Assembly (NCBI GenBank): GCA_945881845.1 | Contig: CAMCVN010000013.1 | Span: 1-54,904 of the forward strand | Length of the DNA: 54,904 nucleotides | Reading direction: 5' to 3' | DNA from: Bifidobacterium breve | GTDB taxonomy: Bacteria > Actinomycetota > Thermoleophilia > Solirubrobacterales > Solirubrobacteraceae | Shown here: positions 28,255 through 35,955 of the stretch, piece after piece | Layout: each line of letters opens with the position of its first letter | Numbering within the stretch: position 1 is the first letter of the stretch | Position numbers and translations under genes: made by a program | Notes under the pieces: model-generated | Told to the model about the DNA's origin: nothing | What the model saw: only the letters and a program-made list of their open reading frames with translations | Databases searched by the model: none

Positions 28255-29268
28255 TCAGATGGTCGCGGCCGTGAAGCTGCCCTTGGTAGGCAGATCGGCA
28301 AACCGAGCAGCGCTTGAGAAGTCGACCTTCTCGAGGTCGATTGCGTAGATCGTCGGGTCGTCAATCGTGCGGTAGCAGTAGCGCAGCCCTGTCAGGTTGG
28401 CGATCGTTGACCAGCTTGTTACCTCGTTGACCAGCGCGCCGCCCGGGCCGGCCTCACGGATCAGCCCTGGTGTGATGTCGAAGTTGTTGAGGATGTGAAG
28501 CGCGAGCTGTTCAGATTCGTGGCCGTCGGCCGGTTGGTCGGAGGCCGTCACCTGCGTCAACGCCCGCACATACCGAGCCGGCGGCGTGAGATCGCCAGGC
28601 AGCCCCATCAGCCCCTGCCCCTGCCCCAAGGCGCTGATCTCGACGTTCTCAATCTTCATCGATGCCGGGTTGGCGGCCGACAGGCCGACGTAGTTGTTCA
28701 GATTCGTGTGATGCCACTCCATGTATGGCGAGTTGGTGCCAACGCCGAGCGGGTTGTCGACAACGCGCGCGCCCTCGGCGTGGAACTCGATTGCGAGCGA
28801 ATCATCTTTGTCGTGCATCAGAATGTGGACCGGTGGCGCGAAGCCCATACCTGGGTCGACGCCAAAGACGTTGACCTTGGCAAACGCGGTGCGGACTTCG
28901 GTCAGCGAGGAGCAGGTTCCCAGCAGGAACGCGATCACGTCGAGCTCGGAAAGATCGCTGCCGTCGCCTTTGAAGTCCTGGTAGGCGCAGTACCCGCCTG
29001 GCATGTAGAGCATGTGTGCCGAGACGCCGGCCGTGTTGATGGCGTCGGCCAGCCAGTTGGCTTTACCGAAGCAGGCCATTCCAACGATTCCGTGCGTGGC
29101 CTTCCAAGTCATCGGCGCTGACGTGTCGCCTTTTGCCAGCGTTGCGCTTCCCTCGTAGTCGGCAGGCAGCGCGGCGAGGATCCACGGCATCAGCGGTGGG
29201 AATTCCATCGTTCGCCCAACTACAACGGAGCCGTCCTTCGCCTTCTTGTTTTTGAAGTTCGTGCACAT
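28255..29268 (-). CDS. Linear-amide C-N hydrolase of the choloylglycine hydrolase (Ntn) family
   Basis: The 337-residue protein begins MCTNF. After Met removal this exposes Cys2, the nucleophile of Ntn hydrolases such as bile-salt hydrolase and penicillin V acylase. Other family landmarks are VVGRTMEF near the N-terminus and GVGTNSPYMEWHHTNL around the middle. This start is fixed by the catalytic cysteine and by GAGGAG six bases upstream; an earlier in-frame start would bury the cysteine. There is no signal peptide. The substrate is uncertain: penicillin V, N-acyl homoserine lactones or other amides are hydrolysed by relatives. Confidence 0.9.
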   Translation of the reverse strand: MCTNFKNKKAKDGSVVVGRTMEFPPLMPWILAALPADYEGSATLAKGDTSAPMTWKATHGIVGMACFGKANWLADAINTAGVSAHMLYMPGGYCAYQDFKGDGSDLSELDVIAFLLGTCSSLTEVRTAFAKVNVFGVDPGMGFAPPVHILMHDKDDSLAIEFHAEGARVVDNPLGVGTNSPYMEWHHTNLNNYVGLSAANPASMKIENVEISALGQGQGLMGLPGDLTPPARYVRALTQVTASDQPADGHESEQLALHILNNFDITPGLIREAGPGGALVNEVTSWSTIANLTGLRYCYRTIDDPTIYAIDLEKVDFSSAARFADLPTKGSFTAATI

Positions 29269-29321
29269 GCCGTTCTCCTCGTCTTGCACTGCGGTTGCCG
29301 GTCTGGGGCAGGCTAAGCGCT

Positions 29322-30926
29322 CTAGGCGATCGGCGCGACTTCCAGTTGGCGCTTGAAGGCGCGCTCAAAGAGCTCGCCCTCCCTTGAAATCGCCCAGCGC
29401 GGAACCTCTGCCGGGCCGTCGGCGACAAGTTCGAGTCTTACGCTCTTGCCGTTGACGGAGGCGCGGGCTTCTCGTACCACCTGGTCGCGGCTGCGCTCGA
29501 GCCCCTCGGCCATTCGCAGCAGCACGGCGCAGCGATCGAGCAGTTCGGCGTCGCCCTCCTTCATCAGTCCAGCGAACGGGCCGAGGCTCGGCATTCCCTT
29601 GCGGTGGTAGCGGATGATCTGGCCGATCAACGCAACTTCGCGCGGCGCGAATCCCGGCAGGCCAGCGTTGAGCACGAGGTAGCGCGAGTGCTTGTGGTGA
29701 TCGTCGTAGTCGACGGCAACGCCGACATCATGCAAGAGGCATGCTGCGGCGAGCAGTTCGCGCTCCTCTGGGTCGCCGCCATGCAGCCCCTCAGCGGCAA
29801 GCTGGTCGAACAGCCCGAGCGCCAGCGCCGCTACGTGGCGCGTGTGCGCAGCGTGCGGGTCGTATTGGGCCGCAAGGTTGAGCACGCTGGCGCGGCGAAC
29901 GTCGTCGAACAGTGGCTCAGCCCGCTCGGCCAGCAGCCGCTCAAAGAAGATCCCTTCACGAAGGCCTGCCTCGGTCACCTCGATCGCCTTGAAGCCGCCC
30001 GCCTCGAGCACTTCGGCAACCACGATCGCGCCGGCGAGAATGATGTCGCCGCGTGCCGGCTTGATCCCGGCTACTTGGCCGCGGTCGTCGGGGTTCATCT
30101 CGGCCAGTCGCTCGATCAGATCGTCGAGCTGGGAGCGTTTGATCCTGAACCCTTGGACGCCGAACTCTGCGATCCCTTCGGCTCGCTGAATCGCCGCCGC
30201 AAGGTTGCGCAGTGTGCCGCCGATGCCGACGATTCGCGGACCGCCGCTGCCGAGCCAAGGCGCCGATTCAAGTTCGCGGGCGATGTGGGAACGCAGCTTG
30301 GTCGTTGCTTTCGCCCCGGCCGGCTCGTCGCTAGGCAGGAAGCGTTCGGTCATCCGCACGGCACCGAGCGGCCACGATGCGAGCGTCGCGGCGGCGCGCG
30401 CCTCAACTTCGATCAGTTGCAGCGAGCCGCCGCCAAGGTCGAGCACGGCGCCGCTCTCGAGGTCGGTCGAGTTGATCGCCGCGAGGTAGCCGTAGCGGGC
30501 TTCCTCTTCGGGAGAGAGAACGCGGATCGTTAGCCCCAGCTCATCGCGCGCGCTTGCGAGCACCGCTTCGGCGTTCGGCGCGTCGCGGATCGCGCTCGTC
30601 GCAACAGCCTCGATCTCCTCCGGGGGCAGCCCTGATGCCGAGCAGAACTGGGCGAAGACGTCGATCGTCGCCAGTGCGCGCTCCAGCCCCTGTTCGGTCA
30701 GCTCGCCGCCCTTGCCGCCGCCGGCGAGAATTCGAACCGGCTCGTAGATCTCATCGGTCCGTTTCCACCAAGCACCAAGCGGCGGCTCGGGGTCATCGGC
30801 GCGCCAAAATGAGCTGAGCCGTCGGTCGCGTGAGGCGGCGCGGGAGTGGGCTTCAAAGACGACGAGTCGGAAGGAGTTCGACCCGAGGTCGATCACGGCC
30901 AGCCGTGAGTGGCCCTCAGTCGTCAC
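29322..30926 (-). CDS. Ppx/GppA phosphatase with C-terminal HD domain
   Basis: The protein has the acetate/sugar-kinase-like ATPase fold of exopolyphosphatase and guanosine-pentaphosphatase enzymes. It carries IDLGSNSFRLVVFE (phosphate 1), ATSAIRDAPN, and DLGGGSLQLIEVE (phosphate 2). An HD domain follows from about residue 330, with HTRHVAAL and CLLHDVGVAVDYDDHH. Length (about 535 residues) fits the long Ppx form. It would degrade polyphosphate or pppGpp. Start choice is unclear between TTG at 30932 and GTG at 30926. Either overlaps the upstream VOC gene, indicating coupling. Confidence 0.93.
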   Translation of the reverse strand: MTTEGHSRLAVIDLGSNSFRLVVFEAHSRAASRDRRLSSFWRADDPEPPLGAWWKRTDEIYEPVRILAGGGKGGELTEQGLERALATIDVFAQFCSASGLPPEEIEAVATSAIRDAPNAEAVLASARDELGLTIRVLSPEEEARYGYLAAINSTDLESGAVLDLGGGSLQLIEVEARAAATLASWPLGAVRMTERFLPSDEPAGAKATTKLRSHIARELESAPWLGSGGPRIVGIGGTLRNLAAAIQRAEGIAEFGVQGFRIKRSQLDDLIERLAEMNPDDRGQVAGIKPARGDIILAGAIVVAEVLEAGGFKAIEVTEAGLREGIFFERLLAERAEPLFDDVRRASVLNLAAQYDPHAAHTRHVAALALGLFDQLAAEGLHGGDPEERELLAAACLLHDVGVAVDYDDHHKHSRYLVLNAGLPGFAPREVALIGQIIRYHRKGMPSLGPFAGLMKEGDAELLDRCAVLLRMAEGLERSRDQVVREARASVNGKSVRLELVADGPAEVPRWAISREGELFERAFKRQLEVAPIA

Positions 30927-31299
30927 GCTCAATCAGCTCAATCCGGTAACCATCCGGGTCGCGTACGAAACAGAGCCGTGAGCCGCCTTCGCGGACCGAG
31001 TAAGGCGGCCGCTCCGCTTCGATTCCCTGTTCGGCCAGCCGCGCCAAGGTTTCGTCGAGATTTCCGGCAGTCATCGCGATGTGGTTGTAACCGGTCCCCA
31101 GCTCATAAGAGTCGACGCCAAAGTTGTAGGTCAACTCGAGCCGTGGAATGTCGCCGTCACCGGGGATGTTCATGAAGACGTTGATCGCCTCGTCGCGTAT
31201 CGGCATCCGCCCAATCTCTTCGAAGCCAAGCGCTTTGTAGAAGGCGACCGACCTGTCGATCTCGCCGATTCGGTAACAGGTGTGTATCCACGCCGCCAT
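30916..31299 (-). CDS. VOC family (glyoxalase I-like) protein
   Basis: The 127-residue single-domain protein has the vicinal-oxygen-chelate pattern: HTCYRIGEIDRSVAFYKALGF at the start, GYNHIAMTAGN in the middle and DPDGYRIELIERDD at the end. The two histidines and the late glutamate match glyoxalase I metal ligands. Lactoylglutathione lyase or a mycothiol analogue is therefore plausible, though VOC enzymes are diverse. The ATG at 31299 gives the family start; longer frames run into the divergent metallo-beta-lactamase gene. It overlaps the Ppx start. Confidence 0.9.
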   Translation of the reverse strand: MAAWIHTCYRIGEIDRSVAFYKALGFEEIGRMPIRDEAINVFMNIPGDGDIPRLELTYNFGVDSYELGTGYNHIAMTAGNLDETLARLAEQGIEAERPPYSVREGGSRLCFVRDPDGYRIELIERDD

Positions 31300-31321
31300 C
31301 GTCGTAGCGTAGCCTGAGCGC

Positions 31322-32062
31322 ATGATCATTGAATCCTCAGAGCTGCCCGACTTCCTGACCAACACATACCTCGTCGGCGAGCCCGGCGGAGAGGCCTTCT
31401 TCGTCGATGCCGGTGGCCCGGTCGCGCCGCTGATCGAGGCCGCCGAGCGCCACGGCATGACGCCGACGCACGTGTTGCTCACGCACCACCACTACGACCA
31501 CGTCTGTGATCTTGAAGCGCTGCTCCAGGCATACCCGGGGATCGCGGTTCTGATCCACCCGGCTGAGCGCGCCGAGGTGCCTGCCGCGACCGGCGACCTA
31601 ATCCCGGGCGACCCACTCAGCGTCGGGCCGATCGAGATCACCGTGCTACACACGCCGGGCCATACGGCAGGGATGTGCTCGTTGCTCGTAGAGGACCATC
31701 TCTTCACCGGCGACACGCTCTTCAAAGGCTCGGTAGGCGGAGTTCGTGCCCCCGGTTCAACCAGCTACGCCGACCTCCACAGCTCGATCATGGAGACGCT
31801 GATGACGCTGCCGCCGGAGACGATCGTCAACCCCGGACATTCGGCGGCAACGACGATCGGTGAGGAGTGGGAGGAGAACGGTTTCATCCGCATCTGGCGC
31901 GGCCTTGACGAAGAGGGCAGCGAGCAGTGCCTCGCGATGGGTGAACCGGCGACGTTGATTCTGCTCGGCGACGACTACGACGGCGGCCACAAAGCCTGGG
32001 TCCGCTGGCCTGACGGCCGTGACGACCTCGTTCCTGGCTCGCAGATCGCCGACGTCGCTTAG
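31322..32062 (+). CDS. Metallo-beta-lactamase fold protein (glyoxalase II-like) with C-terminal extension
   Basis: The 246-residue protein has THHHYDH, the TPGHTAGMCS histidine, FTGDTLFKGSVGG and VNPGHSAATTIGEEW, the complete glyoxalase II-type metal set. About 45 extra C-terminal residues (from LAMGEPATLILLG to the end) are not part of the usual fold. They look like a small beta module. The gene is divergent from the VOC glyoxalase I-like gene with 22 bp between them. A two-step aldehyde detoxification pair is therefore attractive, but this is inference. Its stop is shared in a TTAG overlap with the convergent glycosyltransferase gene. Confidence 0.9.
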   Translation: MIIESSELPDFLTNTYLVGEPGGEAFFVDAGGPVAPLIEAAERHGMTPTHVLLTHHHYDHVCDLEALLQAYPGIAVLIHPAERAEVPAATGDLIPGDPLSVGPIEITVLHTPGHTAGMCSLLVEDHLFTGDTLFKGSVGGVRAPGSTSYADLHSSIMETLMTLPPETIVNPGHSAATTIGEEWEENGFIRIWRGLDEEGSEQCLAMGEPATLILLGDDYDGGHKAWVRWPDGRDDLVPGSQIADVA

Positions 32063-32784
32063 CTGCGCAGCCGCATCGCCGGCACCAGCCAAGCGGCCTC
32101 GACCGTAATCTGCCACGACATCTTCGATGTGCCCGCGACGCGGTCGCGGAAGACGATTGGAACTTCGACGACCTTGAAGCCGCGACCGATCGCGCGATAG
32201 GTCAGTTCGATCTGGAAGGCGTAGCCGCGCGCCGTCACCGAGGGAAGGTCGATCGCGCGCAGCACTTCGGCCCGGAAGCACTTGAAGCCGCCGGTCAGAT
32301 CGTTGACTGGCAGGCTGAGGATCAGTCGCGCGTAGAGCGAGCCACCACGGCTGATCACGCGGCGGCTTGCACTCCAGTTCTCGATTCCACCGCCTGGCAC
32401 ATAACGCGACCCAAGCGCCAGATCGGCGCCGCCATCGCGCACGGCGCCAAGCAGCCGCGCGAGGTCGGCTGGGTCGTGCGAGAAGTCGCTGTCCATCTCC
32501 ATCACAAAGCCGGCGCCGCTACCGAGGGCGTGTTCAAAACCGGCTAGATATGCGGGCCCAAGCCCTTCGCGACTGGTGCGGTGGAGCACCTCAACTTCGC
32601 TGTGCTCACTGGCGAGTCGGTCGCCGATCCGGCCGGTGCCGTCGGGCGAGTCGTCGTCAACGATCAGGATCCGAAAGCCCTCCGGCGACGCGGCCGCGAG
32701 CGTCTCAGCCGAAGCGCGGACGATCGCTTCGATGTTCTCCGCTTCGTTGAAGGTAGGCAGAATTAGCCAAGGCAATTCGGTCAT
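32059..32784 (-). CDS. Polyprenol-phosphate mannosyltransferase (DPM1-like GT2)
   Basis: The 241-residue GT2 enzyme shows PTFNEAENIE, the nucleotide-binding VDDDSPDGTG, the metal-binding MDSDFSHDP and the GSRYVPGGGIENWSASRRVIS block. It has the late GTSKMSW motif typical of dolichol/polyprenol-phosphate mannose synthases. No membrane helices follow, as in the catalytic-only form. It would make polyprenyl-phospho-mannose at the membrane for glycolipid or protein mannosylation. The ATG at 32784 is used; a TTG two codons earlier is less likely. It is the last of four leftward genes ending with OtsB upstream. Confidence 0.93.
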   Translation of the reverse strand: MTELPWLILPTFNEAENIEAIVRASAETLAAASPEGFRILIVDDDSPDGTGRIGDRLASEHSEVEVLHRTSREGLGPAYLAGFEHALGSGAGFVMEMDSDFSHDPADLARLLGAVRDGGADLALGSRYVPGGGIENWSASRRVISRGGSLYARLILSLPVNDLTGGFKCFRAEVLRAIDLPSVTARGYAFQIELTYRAIGRGFKVVEVPIVFRDRVAGTSKMSWQITVEAAWLVPAMRLRS

Positions 32785-32811
32785 CGGCAAGAGCGAGGGT
32801 AGATCAAGCGC

Positions 32812-33798
32812 TCAGCTCAGCAGTCGCGTGAGCAGCTGCTCGTTAACAATTTGTTGGACCGCGGCCGGGCTGTAAGGCTTGAGCAGAGTCGTCGCGCGGG
32901 CGTCGTAGTCGGACTGAGGATCGTCGAGCGCGGTGCGGATCGCGCTAGCTAGGTCGTCGCCAACTAGGCGCGCGTCAAGCTCGCGCGCCAGCGTCAGCGC
33001 CTCATAACCGCCCGGCGCCTCGGTCGTGACCAGCTGGCAGCCGTCGGCGAGCGCCTCAAGCTGGGCGATCCCGTAGTCCTCGCGGCGTGGGGCGCAGAGG
33101 AAGAGCTTCGAGCGCCGCAGTAGATCGCGGTATTGCTCGGGGCCGAGCTTGCCAACCAGTTCAACCCCGTCGCCGGGGTTTGTAACGCGGCTGGCGTCGA
33201 GCCCGGCTACGACAAGCCGCTCATCGCCGCGCCGCGCCTGCGCCCAAGCAGCGAGCACTCGCCCGAGGCCCTTCTTCTCGGGATCCGATGCGTAGGTGAT
33301 CGCCGCGATTTCACGCTCGGCTGGTGGCCGCGCCGCTGCGCTCGCTGCGACCGGGATTGGCACGACGACGGCATCGGCGCCGGCGGCCGGTGAGGCAGCG
33401 AGTGCGGCCGCCGAGGTTGGGATCAGTAGCGGTGCTTCGGCCAGCCTGCGCCGTTCCAGTGGCCGTTGCCAGATGCCGTCGTGGCCGGGGCGGTTCTCGG
33501 CCGAGCTGGCATCGAAGCGGATCGCCCCCGGTCGCGGCCAGAGCAGCGCCGCGGTTACTGACGAGTAGACGATTGCGCGCGGCTGCTTCGCGGCGAGCGC
33601 GCTGCGAGCGGCGGCGGCGCTGGCGCGGGCCCAGAGCAGGTCGGTCAGGGCGAGCGTGCGAACCTGCCGCTGCGGCTCGGCGCGCGCAATCTCGACCGTC
33701 GCCCCGCCGTTGCGCAGCAGCTCTGCGAAAGCCTCGTCGGAGGCGCGCAGCCCAGTCGTTGAGCCGAGCGAGACGAGCAGTACGTCGGGCGCGCTCAT
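32812..33798 (-). CDS. GT-B glycosyltransferase (GT4-like)
   Basis: The 328-residue protein looks like a GT-B fold glycosyltransferase. The divergent N-terminal half starts DVLLVSLGSTTGLRASD. The C-terminal half carries the GT4 pattern FLCAPRREDYGIAQLEALADG, in which the two glutamates of EDYGIAQLE match the family's EX7E motif, followed by GCQLVTTEAPGG. Sugar donor and acceptor are unknown. The start is fixed by an ATGA overlap with the preceding membrane-protein gene. It sits between a polyprenol-phosphate mannosyltransferase and an OtsB-like phosphatase, so it may act on a phospho-sugar or envelope glycan (inference). Confidence 0.85.
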   Translation of the reverse strand: MSAPDVLLVSLGSTTGLRASDEAFAELLRNGGATVEIARAEPQRQVRTLALTDLLWARASAAAARSALAAKQPRAIVYSSVTAALLWPRPGAIRFDASSAENRPGHDGIWQRPLERRRLAEAPLLIPTSAAALAASPAAGADAVVVPIPVAASAAARPPAEREIAAITYASDPEKKGLGRVLAAWAQARRGDERLVVAGLDASRVTNPGDGVELVGKLGPEQYRDLLRRSKLFLCAPRREDYGIAQLEALADGCQLVTTEAPGGYEALTLARELDARLVGDDLASAIRTALDDPQSDYDARATTLLKPYSPAAVQQIVNEQLLTRLLS

Positions 33799-34322
33799 CG
33801 CGCCTGCCATGGTTCGGGGCCGCTATCGCGCCGCAGTCCCGGCGTGCGGACCAGCTTGATCGGCTTGATCGGCGAGCCGCTGGTGACAAAGAAGGTCACG
33901 CCGTCACGTTCCTCGATCGCCGTCACCGCACGGTCCTGATGGCGCCAGGAGAGTGACCAGATCACCATGAAGCCGGTCGCGATCGCCGCGACCTGCGGCA
34001 GAAAGAAGGAGAAGATTGCCGAGACAAGCGCCGCCAGCAGTAGTGGCCAGAGCCGGCTCAGCAGCATCCGGCCAACGTTCTGCTCCGGCAGCATCGTCGT
34101 GCTCTGCGCGTCGCGCAGCGCGCGGGCGACCGACGGGCTGGCTTCCAGCCGCCGCCCCATCCAGGCACCGATTAACGCCGCGACGATCCACCATCCGGCC
34201 GCGATCAGCACCAGCAGGCTGTCATCGAGCGCGTTTGACTGGACGACCGTAATCACGGCCAGCGCTGTCGCTGAAGCTGCGCTGAGCAGAACCGTCGTCT
34301 TGAGCAGATCGACGTAGCGCAT
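33795..34322 (-). CDS. Hypothetical membrane protein
   Basis: I do not recognise this 175-residue protein. From the chosen ATG (RYVDLLKTTVLL) it has hydrophobic helices at about 8-26, 35-55 and 90-125. Between them is a cytosolic-looking loop (GRRLEASPSVARALRDAQ), and the C-terminal domain is polar. It lies two bases after OtsB and shares an ATGA with the glycosyltransferase gene, so it is translationally coupled to both. A scaffold or export role for the glycosyltransferase product is possible but not shown. Confidence 0.75.
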   Translation of the reverse strand: MRYVDLLKTTVLLSAASATALAVITVVQSNALDDSLLVLIAAGWWIVAALIGAWMGRRLEASPSVARALRDAQSTTMLPEQNVGRMLLSRLWPLLLAALVSAIFSFFLPQVAAIATGFMVIWSLSWRHQDRAVTAIEERDGVTFFVTSGSPIKPIKLVRTPGLRRDSGPEPWQAR

Positions 34323-34324
34323 CG

Positions 34325-35128
34325 TTAGTCGGTTAGCGCCGAGAGCAGCGAGGCCACGCCTTCGGTTCCATCGACGAGCAGGTCCGCCTCGGCCAGCAGC
34401 TCGCTTGGAGTCTGGTCGGAGCGGACGCCAACGCAAAGAATCTCGCTCAGCCGACCCTCGTGCTGGAGCGCGCGCAGCGCGCGGAAGGCGTCGAGGTCGG
34501 TGCGGTCGTCGCCGACGTAGAGCGCGTTATCGACCTCGACTGCGTCAAGCAGCGCGTGAACCGCATCGCCTTTGTTGCTCGTAACCGGCGCGCGCAGCTC
34601 GATCACGCTGCGACCGCGGTGGATCAGCAGTCCTTCTGCCTTGGCGTGCTCGGCTATCTGTTCAGCGACGGCCTCGGCTGCGACCTCGTCTTCCAGCCCG
34701 CGCCAATGCAGCGCGACGATCGGCCCCTTGTCCTCGATCCGTAGGCCGCTCGCCTCACGCAGCTCGGGAACAGTCTCGTGCGCTGCGGCGTGGACGCGGT
34801 CGGTCCACGCCTCGGCCTGAGCGTTGACGGTCGCTTCCTGCGCGCCGCGAGGCAGCAGTTCGAGGCCGTGGTTGCCGGCGTAAGGAATTGGGCCGATTCC
34901 AACAATTCGCCGCGCCTCCTTCGCTTGGCGACCGCTGACGCAGCCGACGAGGCCGTAGATCACCTGACAATCGATCAGCAGTCGGCGCGTCAGTTCGGGA
35001 ACGCTGGAGGCCTGTGGGTCGCGCACAATCGGCGCCAAAGTGCCGTCTACATCGAACAGCAGTGCCGTGCGTGCTGGTTCAGCGCTCAGCGGAGCAAGCG
35101 CGCTGGCAAGTGATGAGGAAGGCACCAT
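34325..35128 (-). CDS. otsB: Trehalose-6-phosphate phosphatase-like HAD enzyme (OtsB)
   Basis: The 267-residue HAD-IIB enzyme has motif I LLFDVDGTLAPI (D26/D28), a GLVGCVSGRQAKEARR motif II region, the NHGLELL trehalose-phosphatase block, and motif IV VGDDRTDLDAF. These match OtsB, which dephosphorylates trehalose-6-phosphate. No OtsA is nearby, and the next genes encode a GT4-like and a GT2 enzyme. The phosphatase could serve another phospho-disaccharide. The gene is divergent from the first TauE gene with 18 bp between starts. Confidence 0.88.
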   Translation of the reverse strand: MVPSSSLASALAPLSAEPARTALLFDVDGTLAPIVRDPQASSVPELTRRLLIDCQVIYGLVGCVSGRQAKEARRIVGIGPIPYAGNHGLELLPRGAQEATVNAQAEAWTDRVHAAAHETVPELREASGLRIEDKGPIVALHWRGLEDEVAAEAVAEQIAEHAKAEGLLIHRGRSVIELRAPVTSNKGDAVHALLDAVEVDNALYVGDDRTDLDAFRALRALQHEGRLSEILCVGVRSDQTPSELLAEADLLVDGTEGVASLLSALTD

Positions 35129-35146
35129 CGAACCTATTATGAACGG

Positions 35147-35509
35147 GTGCCCGCCCCGCGCATCTCTCAGCTAGCAATTCTTGGCCTCACAATGGGGATC
35201 TTCAGTGGCCTCTTCGGCGTCGGCGGCGGCATTGTGCTGGTGCCACTGCTGATCCTCTGGGTTGGGCTCGACGAACGCCGAGCGGCCGCGACGTCGCTGC
35301 TGGCGATCGTAATTGCTGCCAGTGCCGGCGCCGCAACTCAGATCGCCTACGGCAACGTCCACTTGGTCGCAGCAATAACAGTCGGAATTCCCGCCGTTGG
35401 CGGCGTGCTGATCGGCACTTGGCTTCAGCAACGAATCCCGGTTGCGACAGTGCAGCTGCTGTTCTCGGGTCTGCTCGTAATCGTCGCCGCGATGGTGGTG
35501 CTCAAATGA
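35147..35509 (+). CDS. Half-size TauE/SafE membrane protein, first of a pair
   Basis: This 120-residue protein contains a single TauE/SafE repeat: FSGLFGVGGGIVLVPLL, a long polar helix pair (AAATSLLAIVIAAS), and two more hydrophobic segments. That is four membrane helices in total. Full-length TauE/SafE exporters have two such repeats in about 250 residues. The second half is encoded by the next gene with an ATGA overlap, so the two proteins probably form one heterodimeric exporter for sulfite or organosulfonates (family role). The GTG start is the only one in frame before the repeat. Confidence 0.88.
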   Translation: MPAPRISQLAILGLTMGIFSGLFGVGGGIVLVPLLILWVGLDERRAAATSLLAIVIAASAGAATQIAYGNVHLVAAITVGIPAVGGVLIGTWLQQRIPVATVQLLFSGLLVIVAAMVVLK

Positions 35510-35907
35510 TCGCGCTGGCGATCATCATCGGCGTTGCCGCAGGCGTCCTCTCAGGGCTGTTCGGAGTTGGCGGCGGGATTCTGTTGGTTCCAGCGCTCGC
35601 GCTCGTCGTTGGCCTCGATCAAGTAGATGCTGAGGCGACCTCGCTGCTGGCAATCATTCCGGTCGCCGCCGTTGGCGCCTGGCGCCAGAAGAGCTACGGC
35701 AACCTCGATGTCCGCGCGGGACTGACGATCGGCGCCTTCGCGGCCGTTGCGGCCGTCGCTGGCGTGGCGCTGGTTAACGTGCTGCCAGTTGAGCTCGTGC
35801 GTTACGCCTTCGCAGCGCTGATGCTCTACGTCGCTTGGCGGATGGCGACATCGGCAATCCAGCAGCTTCGCGCCGAGCCTGATCGCGCTCCCTCGGACGG
35901 GCAATAG
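35506..35907 (+). CDS. Half-size TauE/SafE membrane protein, second of a pair
   Basis: The 133-residue protein again has one TauE/SafE repeat, LSGLFGVGGGILLVPAL with AEATSLLAII and four membrane helices, plus a short polar tail. It is homologous to the upstream product, sharing the GLFGVGGGI..VP core, ATSLLAI and the YGN loop, but is not identical to it. ATG overlaps the previous stop (ATGA), which predicts coupled, near-equal synthesis. This start is preferred over longer frames that run through the upstream gene. Confidence 0.88.
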   Translation: MIALAIIIGVAAGVLSGLFGVGGGILLVPALALVVGLDQVDAEATSLLAIIPVAAVGAWRQKSYGNLDVRAGLTIGAFAAVAAVAGVALVNVLPVELVRYAFAALMLYVAWRMATSAIQQLRAEPDRAPSDGQ

Positions 35908-35955
35908 GTACTCGATACGGGTATTCGCTGGTGCGCAATCGGCTACCGTTGAGTT

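Noticed and set aside
35147-35907. Frameshifted single TauE gene
   Set aside because: The second frame has its own ATG in an ATGA overlap, and both halves have intact repeats with full-length helices. Two real genes are more likely than a sequencing frameshift.
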